Below the pieces are notes generated by a model. That model was not told where the DNA came from, did no database searches, and saw only the letters and a program-made list of their open reading frames with translations. A stretch of 64,000 nt of DNA from LZORAL124-50-18 sp051208045. Lineage in GTDB: Bacteria > Pseudomonadota > Gammaproteobacteria > Pseudomonadales > Oleiphilaceae. The stretch lies in contig JBPJFY010000001.1 in the NCBI GenBank assembly GCA_051208045.1, positions 248,001-312,000 of the forward strand. The letters are read 5' to 3'. Each line of letters opens with the position of its first letter. Position 1 is the stretch's first letter. Shown one piece after another: positions 9,206-16,063 of this stretch. Made by a program: the position numbers and the translations under genes.

Positions 9206-9703
9206 CTACTTGTTAGCAGTCTTCTTGTTAGCAAAGTGTTGGCGCAGCGCTTCGCACACCTCAGGAGAAACAAATTTGCTCACATCTCCCCCCAGTGAAG
9301 CGATCTCCCTAATCAGCGTGGAAGAAATATAGGAGAGGTGATTGTCCGGGGTCAAAAAAAGGCTCTCGACCTGGGGTGCGAGCTGCCGATTCATATCCGC
9401 CAGTTGAAATTCGTACTCGAAATCCGCGACAGCACGCAGACCACGCAGAATGATATTGGCGTTGTTCTGAATCATAAATTCCGCCAGCAGGTTGTTAAAC
9501 CCCGTGACGCGAATGTTGCGTAGATGGCTGAGTGAAGACTCCGCGAGTTTGACTCGCTCTTCCAGAGTGAACAACGGCTGTTTTTTCGGACTGGCCGCGA
9601 TCGCAATAATGATTTCATCAAACAGTCGAGACGCACGCTCAACCAGGTCCATATGGCCTTTGGTAATGGGGTCGAACGTTCCAGGGTACACCACGATATT
9701 CAT
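9206..9703 (-). CDS. coaD: phosphopantetheine adenylyltransferase, 165 aa
   Basis: CoaD transfers AMP from ATP to 4'-phosphopantetheine, the penultimate and rate-setting step of coenzyme A synthesis. The nucleotidyltransferase signature YPGTFDPITKGHMDLVERA contains the GTFDPxTxGH motif; the second motif SSTLIREIASLGGDVSKFV holds the S/T-x-x-R-E loop. Length is the family norm (about 160-165 aa) when the ATG at 9703 is used; it is preceded by GGAG seven bases upstream, which argues against the in-frame ATG six codons earlier. Confidence 0.96.
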   Translation of the reverse strand: MNIVVYPGTFDPITKGHMDLVERASRLFDEIIIAIAASPKKQPLFTLEERVKLAESSLSHLRNIRVTGFNNLLAEFMIQNNANIILRGLRAVADFEYEFQLADMNRQLAPQVESLFLTPDNHLSYISSTLIREIASLGGDVSKFVSPEVCEALRQHFANKKTANK

Positions 9704-9775
9704 ACCATTGCTCCAGAGCACTGAGTAAACGGCTGAATGGTAACGGAATTCCCGGGGGTTGGCAAAGTGCCGAAA

Positions 9776-9799
9776 AGAAAAAAGCGCGCTGACGCGCGC
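9776..9799 (-). terminator. rho-independent terminator for the aldehyde dehydrogenase gene
   Basis: Read on the minus strand, GCGCGC, a four-base GTCA loop and GCGCGC are followed by TTTTTTCTTTTC. It lies about 100 bases after the aldehyde dehydrogenase stop and 70 bases before the coaD start. A second hairpin at 9882-9907 (11-bp arms with one mismatch, CGGA loop on the plus strand) overlaps the stop codon but lacks a U-tract. Confidence 0.8.
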
Positions 9800-9898
9800 A
9801 TAGGGATGAAACCTATAACTCTGTTTTGCGTCGATACAACCTGCAGCACAGAGAGGAAAGAACCATAGGCAAGGTTCACATGTTCGCCAACCCGGAGG

Positions 9899-11347
9899 TT
9901 AGCGAACAAATAGGGAATAAATCAGTTTATGTAAAATGGTGCCGTAAGGTGCGTAGACAATTTTTCCACTGTTCAGCTTCTGCTTGGAGAAGACACTCTT
10001 GTGGTTAGTAAAGGTCAGGAAACCTTCGTACCCATGGTAATGTCCCATGCCGGAATCACCGACTCCGCCAAACGGCATGTCGTCCTGTGCGACATGCATC
10101 AGCGTGTCGTTAATGCAGGCACCGCCGGAGTGTGTGTTTTCCAGGACATACTTCTGTGCTTTTTTGTCGTAGCCGAAGTAATACAAGGCCAGCGGGTTCG
10201 GACGATCGTTGATGTAGTTGATCGCGTCGTCCAGATGATTGTAAGTCACGACCGGCAGGATTGGGCCAAAAATCTCTTCCTGCATCACCAGCATGTTTTC
10301 TGTCGGGTTCAGGATCAAGTGAATGGGCATTTTACGCGTGCCTTCCTGCATATTTTCGTTGGCAGGGTTCACTTCCACAATGGTGGCACCTTTGGCACGG
10401 GCGTCAGCAATGTACTTTTGCAGTCGCTTGTACTGGCGCTCATCAATGATGCTGGTGAAATCCGTGTTGTTCTTCAGGCTCGCAAACTGTTTACCGAAGT
10501 TGCGCTGGAATGACTCGACAAACTGGTCCAATCGATCTGCCGGGCAGAGCACGTAATCGGGAGCAACGCAGGTCTGGCCGGCGTTGAACGCCTTGCCGAA
10601 GGCCAGTCGCTCAGCGGCATCGTCCATGGGCACATCGGCAGCGATGATGGCCGGGGACTTTCCACCCAGCTCCAGTGTCACGGGTGTCAGGTTCTCTGCC
10701 GCTGCGCGCATCACATGACGCCCCACACTGGTCGAGCCGGTGAACAGCAAATGATTGTACTTTTTGCGGGAGAATTCGATGGCGACGTCAGCATCGCCGT
10801 TAATCACACTGACCAGATTCTCAGGAAACGTTTCGCTGATGATTTTTTCGAAGAGTGCCGAGGTCTTGGGCGTGTATTCTGACATCTTAATCATTACCCG
10901 GTTACCGGCGGCCAAAGCGGCAGTCAGCGGGCCAACGGCCAAATAGAGCGGGTAGTTCCAGGGCACAATGATGCCGACGACACCGAGCGGATGATAGTAC
11001 ACCGTGTTTTCGGCGGGTTGAAATACGAGATCCACCGCGCGCTTGGAAGGTTTCATCCACTTGGACAAGTGTTTGATCGTGTAGTTGATGCCCTGAATCG
11101 AAGGCATCAGTTCCGCCAAGATGGTCTCGTCATGCGAGCGACCACCAAAATCTTCATTGATCGCGGCAAGCAACTCGTCTTTGTGGTCCAGCAAGGTGGT
11201 TTTCAAGCGTTTGAGGTTATCTTTTCGCTCTTCCAGTGTGGGGCAGGGATTGGCATTGAAGGCAGATTTTTGCGCTGAAAAAGCACGGTTGACTTGCTGA
11301 ATGTGTTTCTTGCTTTCCGTAATCTGTACGACAACTTCTGCGACCAT
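9899..11347 (-). CDS. NAD(P)-dependent aldehyde dehydrogenase, coniferyl-aldehyde dehydrogenase type, 482 aa
   Basis: Oxidises an aldehyde to its acid. The active-site cysteine is in FNAGQTCVAPDY, the general-base Glu in VTLELGGKSP, and the cofactor loop in LLFTGSTSVGRHV; PWNYPLYLAVGPLTAALAAGN is the standard fold segment. The short linker and the C-terminal region IHKLIYSLFV match the class-3/coniferyl-aldehyde dehydrogenase group, which acts on medium-chain or aromatic aldehydes; the actual substrate is not evident. It is divergent from a TetR gene and its promoter is crowded with palindromic operator-like sites, so it is very likely the target of that repressor. Confidence 0.93.
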   Translation of the reverse strand: MVAEVVVQITESKKHIQQVNRAFSAQKSAFNANPCPTLEERKDNLKRLKTTLLDHKDELLAAINEDFGGRSHDETILAELMPSIQGINYTIKHLSKWMKPSKRAVDLVFQPAENTVYYHPLGVVGIIVPWNYPLYLAVGPLTAALAAGNRVMIKMSEYTPKTSALFEKIISETFPENLVSVINGDADVAIEFSRKKYNHLLFTGSTSVGRHVMRAAAENLTPVTLELGGKSPAIIAADVPMDDAAERLAFGKAFNAGQTCVAPDYVLCPADRLDQFVESFQRNFGKQFASLKNNTDFTSIIDERQYKRLQKYIADARAKGATIVEVNPANENMQEGTRKMPIHLILNPTENMLVMQEEIFGPILPVVTYNHLDDAINYINDRPNPLALYYFGYDKKAQKYVLENTHSGGACINDTLMHVAQDDMPFGGVGDSGMGHYHGYEGFLTFTNHKSVFSKQKLNSGKIVYAPYGTILHKLIYSLFVR

Positions 11348-11457
11348 GTGGCACCTCGGGTTAAAGGGTTGCTTTCAGTTTCATTTTGCGTGTTCTGGCC
11401 AGTACATCACTTTATTATTTTGACGAAAGTGTGATCAGAACAATCCGTATGCGTCTA

Positions 11458-11486
11458 TTATTAGAGTAGATACTCTAACAAGTCAA
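11458..11486 (-). promoter_or_regulatory. sigma70-type promoter of the aldehyde dehydrogenase gene
   Basis: On the minus strand TTGACT (11486-11481) is followed after exactly 17 bases by TAATAA (11463-11458). The predicted start lies about 100 bases before the ATG. The perfect palindrome of the first operator fills nearly the whole spacer and the second operator overlaps the -35 box, a geometry suited to repression. Confidence 0.7.
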
Positions 11487-11542
11487 GAGCTTTTACTCTA
11501 AAATAGAGTATATACTCAAATAGTTGAGAGTATTTGCTCTAA
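11461..11542. promoter_or_regulatory. cluster of four palindromic TetR operator-like sites
   Basis: Four 18-base sites share the plan TTAGAGTA-NN-TACTCTAA: 11461-11478 (perfect), 11484-11501, 11503-11520 (perfect in its inner 12 bases) and 11525-11542. Centre-to-centre distances are 23, 19 and 22 bases, about two helix turns, so bound dimers would lie on roughly one face. They lie between the divergent aldehyde dehydrogenase and tetR genes. That the local TetR protein binds them is inference from position and symmetry. Confidence 0.75.
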
Positions 11543-11594
11543 TTTTGCGAAGTTTTCAGTTAGAATGTTGAACTGTCACGTATTCTTTTCAGGT

Positions 11595-11616
11595 GGGGCC
11601 TCTATAATAAGGCCCC
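11595..11616 (+). promoter_or_regulatory. candidate -10 element of tetR inside an inverted repeat
   Basis: TATAAT at 11603-11608 is framed by a perfect 7-bp inverted repeat (GGGGCCT at 11595-11601, AGGCCCC at 11610-11616). It lies 91 bases before the tetR start. No good -35 hexamer stands 16-18 bases upstream, so an activator or an unusual promoter may be involved, or the symmetry may be chance. Confidence 0.4.
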
Positions 11617-11693
11617 CTCAGAAGCGCTGCTTTAGATAAGGGTGTCGTGAGGTCACCAAGTAATCCCTAGTCAACACAGGTAGTAGACATTTG

Positions 11694-12374
11694 ATGATGG
11701 AACAACGCGTGCGAACGCAACCCATGAAGACCAAAGAAAAGATTGTGTTTGCGAGCCTGGAGCTGTTCAATGCCCAGGGTGAGAGAAATGTGACCACCAA
11801 TCACATTGCCGCGCATCTCAACATCTCTCCCGGTAACCTGTATTACCATTTCCGGAACAAAACAGACATCATCTACGAGATTTTTCTCCAATATGAGCGA
11901 TTGGTTGATACCTATCTGACATTGCCGACTAACCGGGAACTGACCGTGTCGGACATGGTGTTTTATCTGGAAGCCGTGTTTAACGGGCTGTGGGGCTACC
12001 GGTTTTTCCATCGGGATCTGGAATACCTAATGGATTGTGATCCCCGGCTTCGTCAAGGCTATCGCGAGTTTACGTTACGATGCCTCGACACCACGTCCGA
12101 GATTCTCCAGCGCTTACAACAGTCTGGCGTGTTGATGCCGATGAGCAAAGAAACCGTGAATACCATGGCGCTGAACGTGTGGCTGGTGGTAACCAACTGG
12201 ATGGCGTTTCTGAAAACGGCACATGCGGGTGAAGACAATAATGCCATCACACTGGAGATGCTGAAAAACGGTATTTATCAGGTGGTGACGTTGGAAATGC
12301 CTTATGTGGTCGAGACTCACCGCCCGGAAGTTCGATCGATCTGTGAAAAGTACCGCCCCGAATCTTTTTTTTAG
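11694..12374 (+). CDS. TetR/AcrR family transcriptional regulator, 226 aa
   Basis: The N-terminal DNA-binding domain (about residues 10-58) is clear: TKEKIVFASLELFNAQGERNVT, then NHIAAHLNISPGNLYYHFRNKTDII with the helix-turn-helix recognition helix. The C-terminal two thirds are helical and would hold the ligand pocket and dimer interface. Starts at TTG 11691, ATG 11694 or ATG 11697 are all possible; ATG 11694 is used. The divergent aldehyde dehydrogenase gene and the operator cluster between them suggest local repression relieved by an aldehyde, acyl-CoA or lipid-like ligand; the ligand is inferred, not seen. The same divergent pair occurs in Pseudomonas near coaD. Confidence 0.9.
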   Translation: MMEQRVRTQPMKTKEKIVFASLELFNAQGERNVTTNHIAAHLNISPGNLYYHFRNKTDIIYEIFLQYERLVDTYLTLPTNRELTVSDMVFYLEAVFNGLWGYRFFHRDLEYLMDCDPRLRQGYREFTLRCLDTTSEILQRLQQSGVLMPMSKETVNTMALNVWLVVTNWMAFLKTAHAGEDNNAITLEMLKNGIYQVVTLEMPYVVETHRPEVRSICEKYRPESFF

Positions 12375-12406
12375 GGTCACGAATTTCGCTGGGGAGTTTC
12401 GGTCGG

Positions 12407-12433
12407 GAACTTTTCGACACGCCTGAGGTCTAT
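12407..12433 (+). promoter_or_regulatory. AlgU/RpoE (sigma-22/sigma-E) type promoter
   Basis: GAACTT (12407-12412), a spacer of exactly 16 bases, and TCTAT (12429-12433) match the extracytoplasmic-stress sigma consensus GAACTT-N16-TCTGA, with a perfect -35 and partial -10. It lies after the tetR stop and about 100 bases before a strong terminator, with no open frame between, so it most likely drives a small RNA. Confidence 0.6.
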
Positions 12434-12439
12434 TGATAC

Positions 12440-12553
12440 GATGGACCCTTGCATAGCGATCAGAGCAGAGTTCATCTGTCGTCCTCAGCTCCAAGGGCGA
12501 CCACGTTAAACCCTAACGTCGTTGCCCTGTTACTGGATTAACAGGGCTTTTTT
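12440..12553 (+). ncRNA. candidate small RNA at the spf/ersA position beside engB
   Basis: No protein is encoded here, yet the segment has a sigma-22-like promoter and ends in an ideal terminator, predicting a transcript of about 114 nt. In Escherichia coli the Spot 42 gene (spf), and in Pseudomonas the envelope-stress sRNA ErsA, lie in this same place and orientation, convergent with engB. ErsA is known to depend on sigma-22. A hairpin at 12503-12519 (ACGTTA / TAACGT) presents an AACCC loop that could be a pairing seed, and the terminator U-run is the kind bound by Hfq. In this genome polA is not the left neighbour. Homology to ErsA is inferred from context and promoter, not from an alignment. 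The 5' end is an estimate. Confidence 0.55.
12524..12553 (+). terminator. rho-independent terminator of the candidate sRNA
   Basis: A perfect 9-bp stem (GCCCTGTTA / TAACAGGGC) with a 6-base CTGGAT loop is followed by TTTTTT. It ends one base into the convergent engB stop region, so it belongs to the plus-strand transcript. Confidence 0.88.
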
Positions 12554-13205
12554 ATTCCTGGTCGGTCGGGGCTTCCTCACTGTCTTCCGGTTCCAGCCAG
12601 GCCTGAATAAAGCTTCTGGCTTCCTCCACACCACTTTTCTTTAACGAGGAAAAAAGTTGGACCGCGATCAGGTTGTCGTGGTCTTTGAGTAACTTCCTTA
12701 CCTTCAGTGCGGCACTTTTCGCCGGGCCAAATTTCAGCTTGTCTGCCTTTGTGAGCAGGATCAATAGCGGCAGTTCAGCTTCCCGACACCATTGACACAT
12801 GGCCTGGTCAAACTCCGTCAACGGATTACGAATATCCATGACGAGCACCAGACCGGCAAGGGACTGGCGTTCCCGGAGGTAGGCATCCAGATGTTGTTGC
12901 CACTCTTCTTTCATGGCCAATGACACTTTTGCAAAGCCATATCCGGGCAAGTCGACCAGGCGTTTATCAGGCAGATTCAAGCCAAAAAAGTTGATCAACT
13001 GTGTGCGACCAGGCGTTTTACTGGTGCGGGCCAGTTTTTTGTTTTGCGTGATGGTGTTAATCGCACTTGATTTTCCCGCGTTTGAGCGTCCCGCAAACGC
13101 CACTTCGATCCCTTGGTCAGGAGGGCAGTTGGAAAGGCGACTACTGCTCTTTATAAAGTGAGCTGAGTTAAAGGCCAGCGTACGTTGTTTTTCTTGGTCA
13201 GACAT
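12552..13205 (-). CDS. engB: ribosome-biogenesis GTPase EngB/YihA, 217 aa
   Basis: EngB (YsxC) is an essential GTPase needed for assembly of the large ribosomal subunit. The P-loop is GRSNAGKSS (residues 39-47), the switch region is TPGRTQLINFF, G3 is DLPGYGFAKV and G4 is TKADK. Length matches the family (about 200-220 aa). It has an acidic C-terminal tail (EPEDSEEAPTDQE). It is divergent from the cytochrome c4 gene and convergent with the candidate sRNA, the arrangement known around this locus in Pseudomonas. Confidence 0.95.
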   Translation of the reverse strand: MSDQEKQRTLAFNSAHFIKSSSRLSNCPPDQGIEVAFAGRSNAGKSSAINTITQNKKLARTSKTPGRTQLINFFGLNLPDKRLVDLPGYGFAKVSLAMKEEWQQHLDAYLRERQSLAGLVLVMDIRNPLTEFDQAMCQWCREAELPLLILLTKADKLKFGPAKSAALKVRKLLKDHDNLIAVQLFSSLKKSGVEEARSFIQAWLEPEDSEEAPTDQE

Positions 13206-13288
13206 CTTTTATGAGATTGATGGTTAGCGATGGATGCATTCAGGTGCGTGAAGTCCCGCGTCCTGATTTAAGTTTGTTGCTAATCGTG

Positions 13289-13294
13289 TATAAT
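13289..13294 (+). promoter_or_regulatory. perfect -10 box, probable cytochrome c4 promoter
   Basis: TATAAT stands in the 336-base gap between engB and the cytochrome c4 gene, about 250 bases before its ATG. A -35 with ideal spacing is not obvious (TTAAGT at 13268-13273 is 15 bases away). The predicted transcript start falls at the beginning of the tandem repeats described next. Confidence 0.4.
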
Positions 13295-13302
13295 ACCGAG
13301 CC

Positions 13303-13353
13303 GTTTGCGAGGCCCTATCGTTTTCAAGGCCCTATCGTTTGCGAGGTCCGAAG
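13303..13353 (+). repeat. three tandem copies of a 17-base unit
   Basis: Units 13303-13319 (GTTTGCGAGGCCCTATC), 13320-13336 (two substitutions) and 13337-13353 (diverged at its 3' end) follow one another without gaps. They would lie at the very start of the cytochrome c4 leader RNA. The remaining gap to 13541 shows no gene or other clear signal. The function is unknown; a protein-binding site or replication slippage are both possible. Confidence 0.7.
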
Positions 13354-13541
13354 TTTGGGACGTAAGTGCCCGGGACCTGAAACGGCGACATAAAATTTGG
13401 CGCGCAGGTTGAAATTGATGCCTATTGTATCGACAATTGGTCGCGGTGAATACACAAGAATTTTCGGCTGTTCCGTGATTAGAAGGGCGGAGGAGCACTT
13501 TTCGACAAGCAGAATCTACATTAACGAGTGAGTAAAAAGCG

Positions 13542-14147
13542 ATGAAAACACTTCTAGCCGGACTGACATTGGTGATGGGCCTGGTTTCTTTTGCGCACGC
13601 GCAGGGAGATGCCGCGGCGGGGCAGGGTAAAACAGCGATTTGCGCTGGTTGTCACGGTGCGGATGGTAACAGCATGATGGCAAACTTCCCGAAATTGGCT
13701 GGCCAGGGGGAAAAATACCTGATCAAGCAGTTGAAGGACATTCAGTCTGGCACCCGTCCGGTGGTCGAAATGACCGGTATGCTGAATGGATTGACGGATC
13801 AGGATCTTGCCGATATCTCTGCGTATTTTGCGTCTCAGAAGGCTACTCTGGGAGCGGCGAAAGCAGAGCTGGTCGAAAAAGGGGAGATGGTGTATCGCGC
13901 TGGCAACATGGCCACAGGGTTGCCTGCTTGCATTGGTTGTCACGCACCGGACGGGCAAGGGAATCGCGCTGCGGCGTTCCCTGCGTTGGCCGGACAGCAT
14001 GGCGATTACATTGCGGCTCAGTTGAAAAAGTTCCGCTCCGGCGACCGTGCTAATGACGGTGAGTCACGCATGATGCGTGATGTGGCGTCAAAACTGACCG
14101 ATGCAGAAATCGATGCGGTGGCAAGTTACATCCAGGGCCTGCGATAA
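13542..14147 (+). CDS. cc4: diheme cytochrome c4, 201 aa
   Basis: A periplasmic, membrane-associated diheme cytochrome that passes electrons to terminal oxidases such as cbb3. A signal peptide ends near AHAQ (about residue 20). Two heme-binding motifs, CAGCH (34-38) and CIGCH (130-134), head two homologous halves, each with the repeated FPKLAGQ/FPALAGQ segment and a Met ligand downstream (MTGM and SRMMRD). Length is typical. It lies upstream of dsbA as in Pseudomonas, but a terminator separates them. Confidence 0.94.
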   Translation: MKTLLAGLTLVMGLVSFAHAQGDAAAGQGKTAICAGCHGADGNSMMANFPKLAGQGEKYLIKQLKDIQSGTRPVVEMTGMLNGLTDQDLADISAYFASQKATLGAAKAELVEKGEMVYRAGNMATGLPACIGCHAPDGQGNRAAAFPALAGQHGDYIAAQLKKFRSGDRANDGESRMMRDVASKLTDAEIDAVASYIQGLR

Positions 14148-14162
14148 GCGAGCGTTCTGACG

Positions 14163-14188
14163 AAAAAGCGGTCTACGGGCCGCTTTTT
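14163..14188 (+). terminator. rho-independent terminator after cytochrome c4
   Basis: AAAAAGCGG (14163-14171) pairs with CCGCTTTTT (14180-14188) around an 8-base loop and is followed by two more T residues. It lies 16 bases after the stop codon. The A-T pairs at the base make it potentially bidirectional. Confidence 0.85.
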
Positions 14189-14340
14189 TTGTGTCTCTAA
14201 ATAAATGGTAATTTCAAGCGTTCGGGTAACGGCGTATAGTTCCGCTATATTCAGTCCCGGTTCAGTGTTCAGGCACTACCGTGATATAAGCGCCTGATGG
14301 ACGGCGTCCGAATTGAACGACTAATTGGTAGGAGAGTGAG

Positions 14341-14994
14341 ATGATTGCACGCGTATTTTTGTTCTGTTTAATGGCCCTGCAGGTGCCGCTGTTTTCCGCA
14401 AGCGCTCAAGCGGAAGTGCAGTGGGAGGCGGGTAAACACTACACGGTGCTGCCTTATCCGGTGAGAACACGGGATGCGAGCAAAGTGGAAGTGGTTGAGC
14501 TGTTCTGGTATGGCTGCCCTCACTGCTACCGCTTTAATCCGGTGATTCACGCGTGGGAGAAGTCTGCGCCGGAGTATGTGGATTTCTGGCTGTCTCCCGC
14601 CACCTTCAGTAAAGTGTGGAAAACGCACGCACGTGCCTTTTACACGGCAGAGTTACTCGGTGTATTGGATGCCTCGCATCAGGCCATGTTTGATGCAGTC
14701 GTTCGGGATCGGAAAAAGCTGGAGGATGAGGATAGCCTTGCGAAATTCTATGCGGGTTTCGGGGTGAGTGAGGCGGACTTTAAAAAGACGTTCAATTCAT
14801 TTGCCGTCAACGCCAAGCTGCAGCAGGCGGATGCACGTGTGCGAAGCTACCGGGCGACGGGCGTACCAGCCATTGTGGTGAACGGCAAGTATCTGGTCTC
14901 TTCCAGTACCGCAGGTGGTCAGGACAATATCCTGAAAGTGGTGAATTTCCTCGTGGAACAAGAAAAACAAGGACTGTCCGCAGCAACAGAGTAA
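14341..14994 (+). CDS. dsbA: periplasmic thiol:disulfide interchange protein DsbA, 217 aa
   Basis: DsbA introduces disulfide bonds into exported proteins. A signal peptide of about 24 residues ends at ASAQAE. The active site CPHC (residues 59-62, in FWYGCPHCYRF) is the canonical DsbA dipeptide, and the cis-proline loop is at TGVPAIVVNGKY. An inserted helical domain sits between, as in the family. TAGGAGAGTGAG precedes the ATG. Since cytochrome c4 needs reduced and oxidised cysteine handling for heme attachment, the neighbourhood makes sense, but the genes have separate terminators. Confidence 0.95.
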   Translation: MIARVFLFCLMALQVPLFSASAQAEVQWEAGKHYTVLPYPVRTRDASKVEVVELFWYGCPHCYRFNPVIHAWEKSAPEYVDFWLSPATFSKVWKTHARAFYTAELLGVLDASHQAMFDAVVRDRKKLEDEDSLAKFYAGFGVSEADFKKTFNSFAVNAKLQQADARVRSYRATGVPAIVVNGKYLVSSSTAGGQDNILKVVNFLVEQEKQGLSAATE

Positions 14995-15024
14995 TCGTCC
15001 GAAACACCTGATCGCTTCAACCAG

Positions 15025-15057
15025 AAGGCCGTGATGTTCCATTACGGCCTTTTGTTG
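15025..15057 (+). terminator. rho-independent terminator after dsbA
   Basis: A 12-bp stem (15025-15036 with 15040-15051, one G.T wobble) closes a TTC loop and runs into a T-rich stretch. It lies 31 bases after the dsbA stop. Confidence 0.85.
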
Positions 15058-15102
15058 TTTATGATGAGCCATTAGTGAGGGTTACCGGAATGTATCCAAT
15101 CG

Positions 15103-15987
15103 ATGTATAGAAGAATTGGAGAAAAGATTAAGCACATGCTGTCAAAAAGAACGGCTGTGAATACGAGGGTTGAAACGGCGGAGGGTGAATCGCATCACCA
15201 CAGTGCGGTGCTGCCGGGTCAGGAGTTACCGCAGCAACTGAGGCTGCTCAGTTTCAATGTTCAGGTGGGTATCTCGACTTCGTCCTACCGTCATTACGTC
15301 ACCCGAAGCTGGCAACACTTTTTACCGCACGCCCGTCGTAAAGACAACCTCAATAAAATTGCCGTGTTGCTGCGTCAGTTTGATATTGTGGCGCTCCAGG
15401 AGGTCGATGGTGGGAGCATGCGCAGCGGGTTTGTGAATCAAGTATCTTATCTGGCGGAGGAAGCTGGATTTCCCTATTGGCACCAGCAGTTAAACCGGAA
15501 TCTTGGTCGGGTAGCGCAACACAGCAATGGCTTTCTGAGCCGATATCGGCCGGTTTCTGTGAATGAGCATGCTTTGCCTGGCATTATTCCCGGGCGAGGT
15601 GCGTTGGTCGCAAAGTATGGGTGTGAGAGCAATCCGTTGCTTCTGGTGATGGCGCATTTGTCATTGGGACAAAAGGCACAACAAGATCAATTAGCGTACA
15701 TTCGGGATTTGATCGAAGGGTATGAACATGTGATCTTGATGGGGGATTTCAATTGCTCCTCTGAAAAGCTGTTGCAAAATTCACCCCTGAGTGGGTGTCG
15801 ATTGATTCCATTGCCGTCGGACGCGCACACCTTTCCCAGCTGGCGGCCGGAGCGTGCACTGGATCATATCCTGGTGAGCCCCGGGCTTGAAGTGACTCAG
15901 GCGGGTGTTGTGCAGTTTCCGGTTTCTGATCATTTGCCCATTGCCATGGACGTGACGGTACCGGTCGGCTGTCGGGGGGGAGAGTAG
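15103..15987 (+). CDS. endonuclease/exonuclease/phosphatase family protein, 294 aa
   Basis: Belongs to the DNase I-like metal-dependent phosphoesterase superfamily. After a poorly conserved 50-residue N-terminus the domain starts at LRLLSFNVQVG; the metal-binding Glu is in VALQEVDGG, the catalytic Asp/Asn pair in LMGDFNCSS, and the C-terminal SDHLPIAMDV holds the catalytic His. The substrate (nucleic acid, phosphoinositide-like or sphingolipid-like) cannot be read from sequence. Neither the ATG at 15103 nor the one at 15136 has a strong ribosome-binding site. It stands next to dsbA, as does its Pseudomonas counterpart, suggesting an ancient locus rather than a functional link. Confidence 0.85.
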   Translation: MYRRIGEKIKHMLSKRTAVNTRVETAEGESHHHSAVLPGQELPQQLRLLSFNVQVGISTSSYRHYVTRSWQHFLPHARRKDNLNKIAVLLRQFDIVALQEVDGGSMRSGFVNQVSYLAEEAGFPYWHQQLNRNLGRVAQHSNGFLSRYRPVSVNEHALPGIIPGRGALVAKYGCESNPLLLVMAHLSLGQKAQQDQLAYIRDLIEGYEHVILMGDFNCSSEKLLQNSPLSGCRLIPLPSDAHTFPSWRPERALDHILVSPGLEVTQAGVVQFPVSDHLPIAMDVTVPVGCRGGE

Positions 15988-16063
15988 GCGCCAGAGTGTG
16001 GTGCTGCCTGAGTCCACCCGCTGGAATCCAAAAACAATTTATTTACAATAATTATTCAAAACT

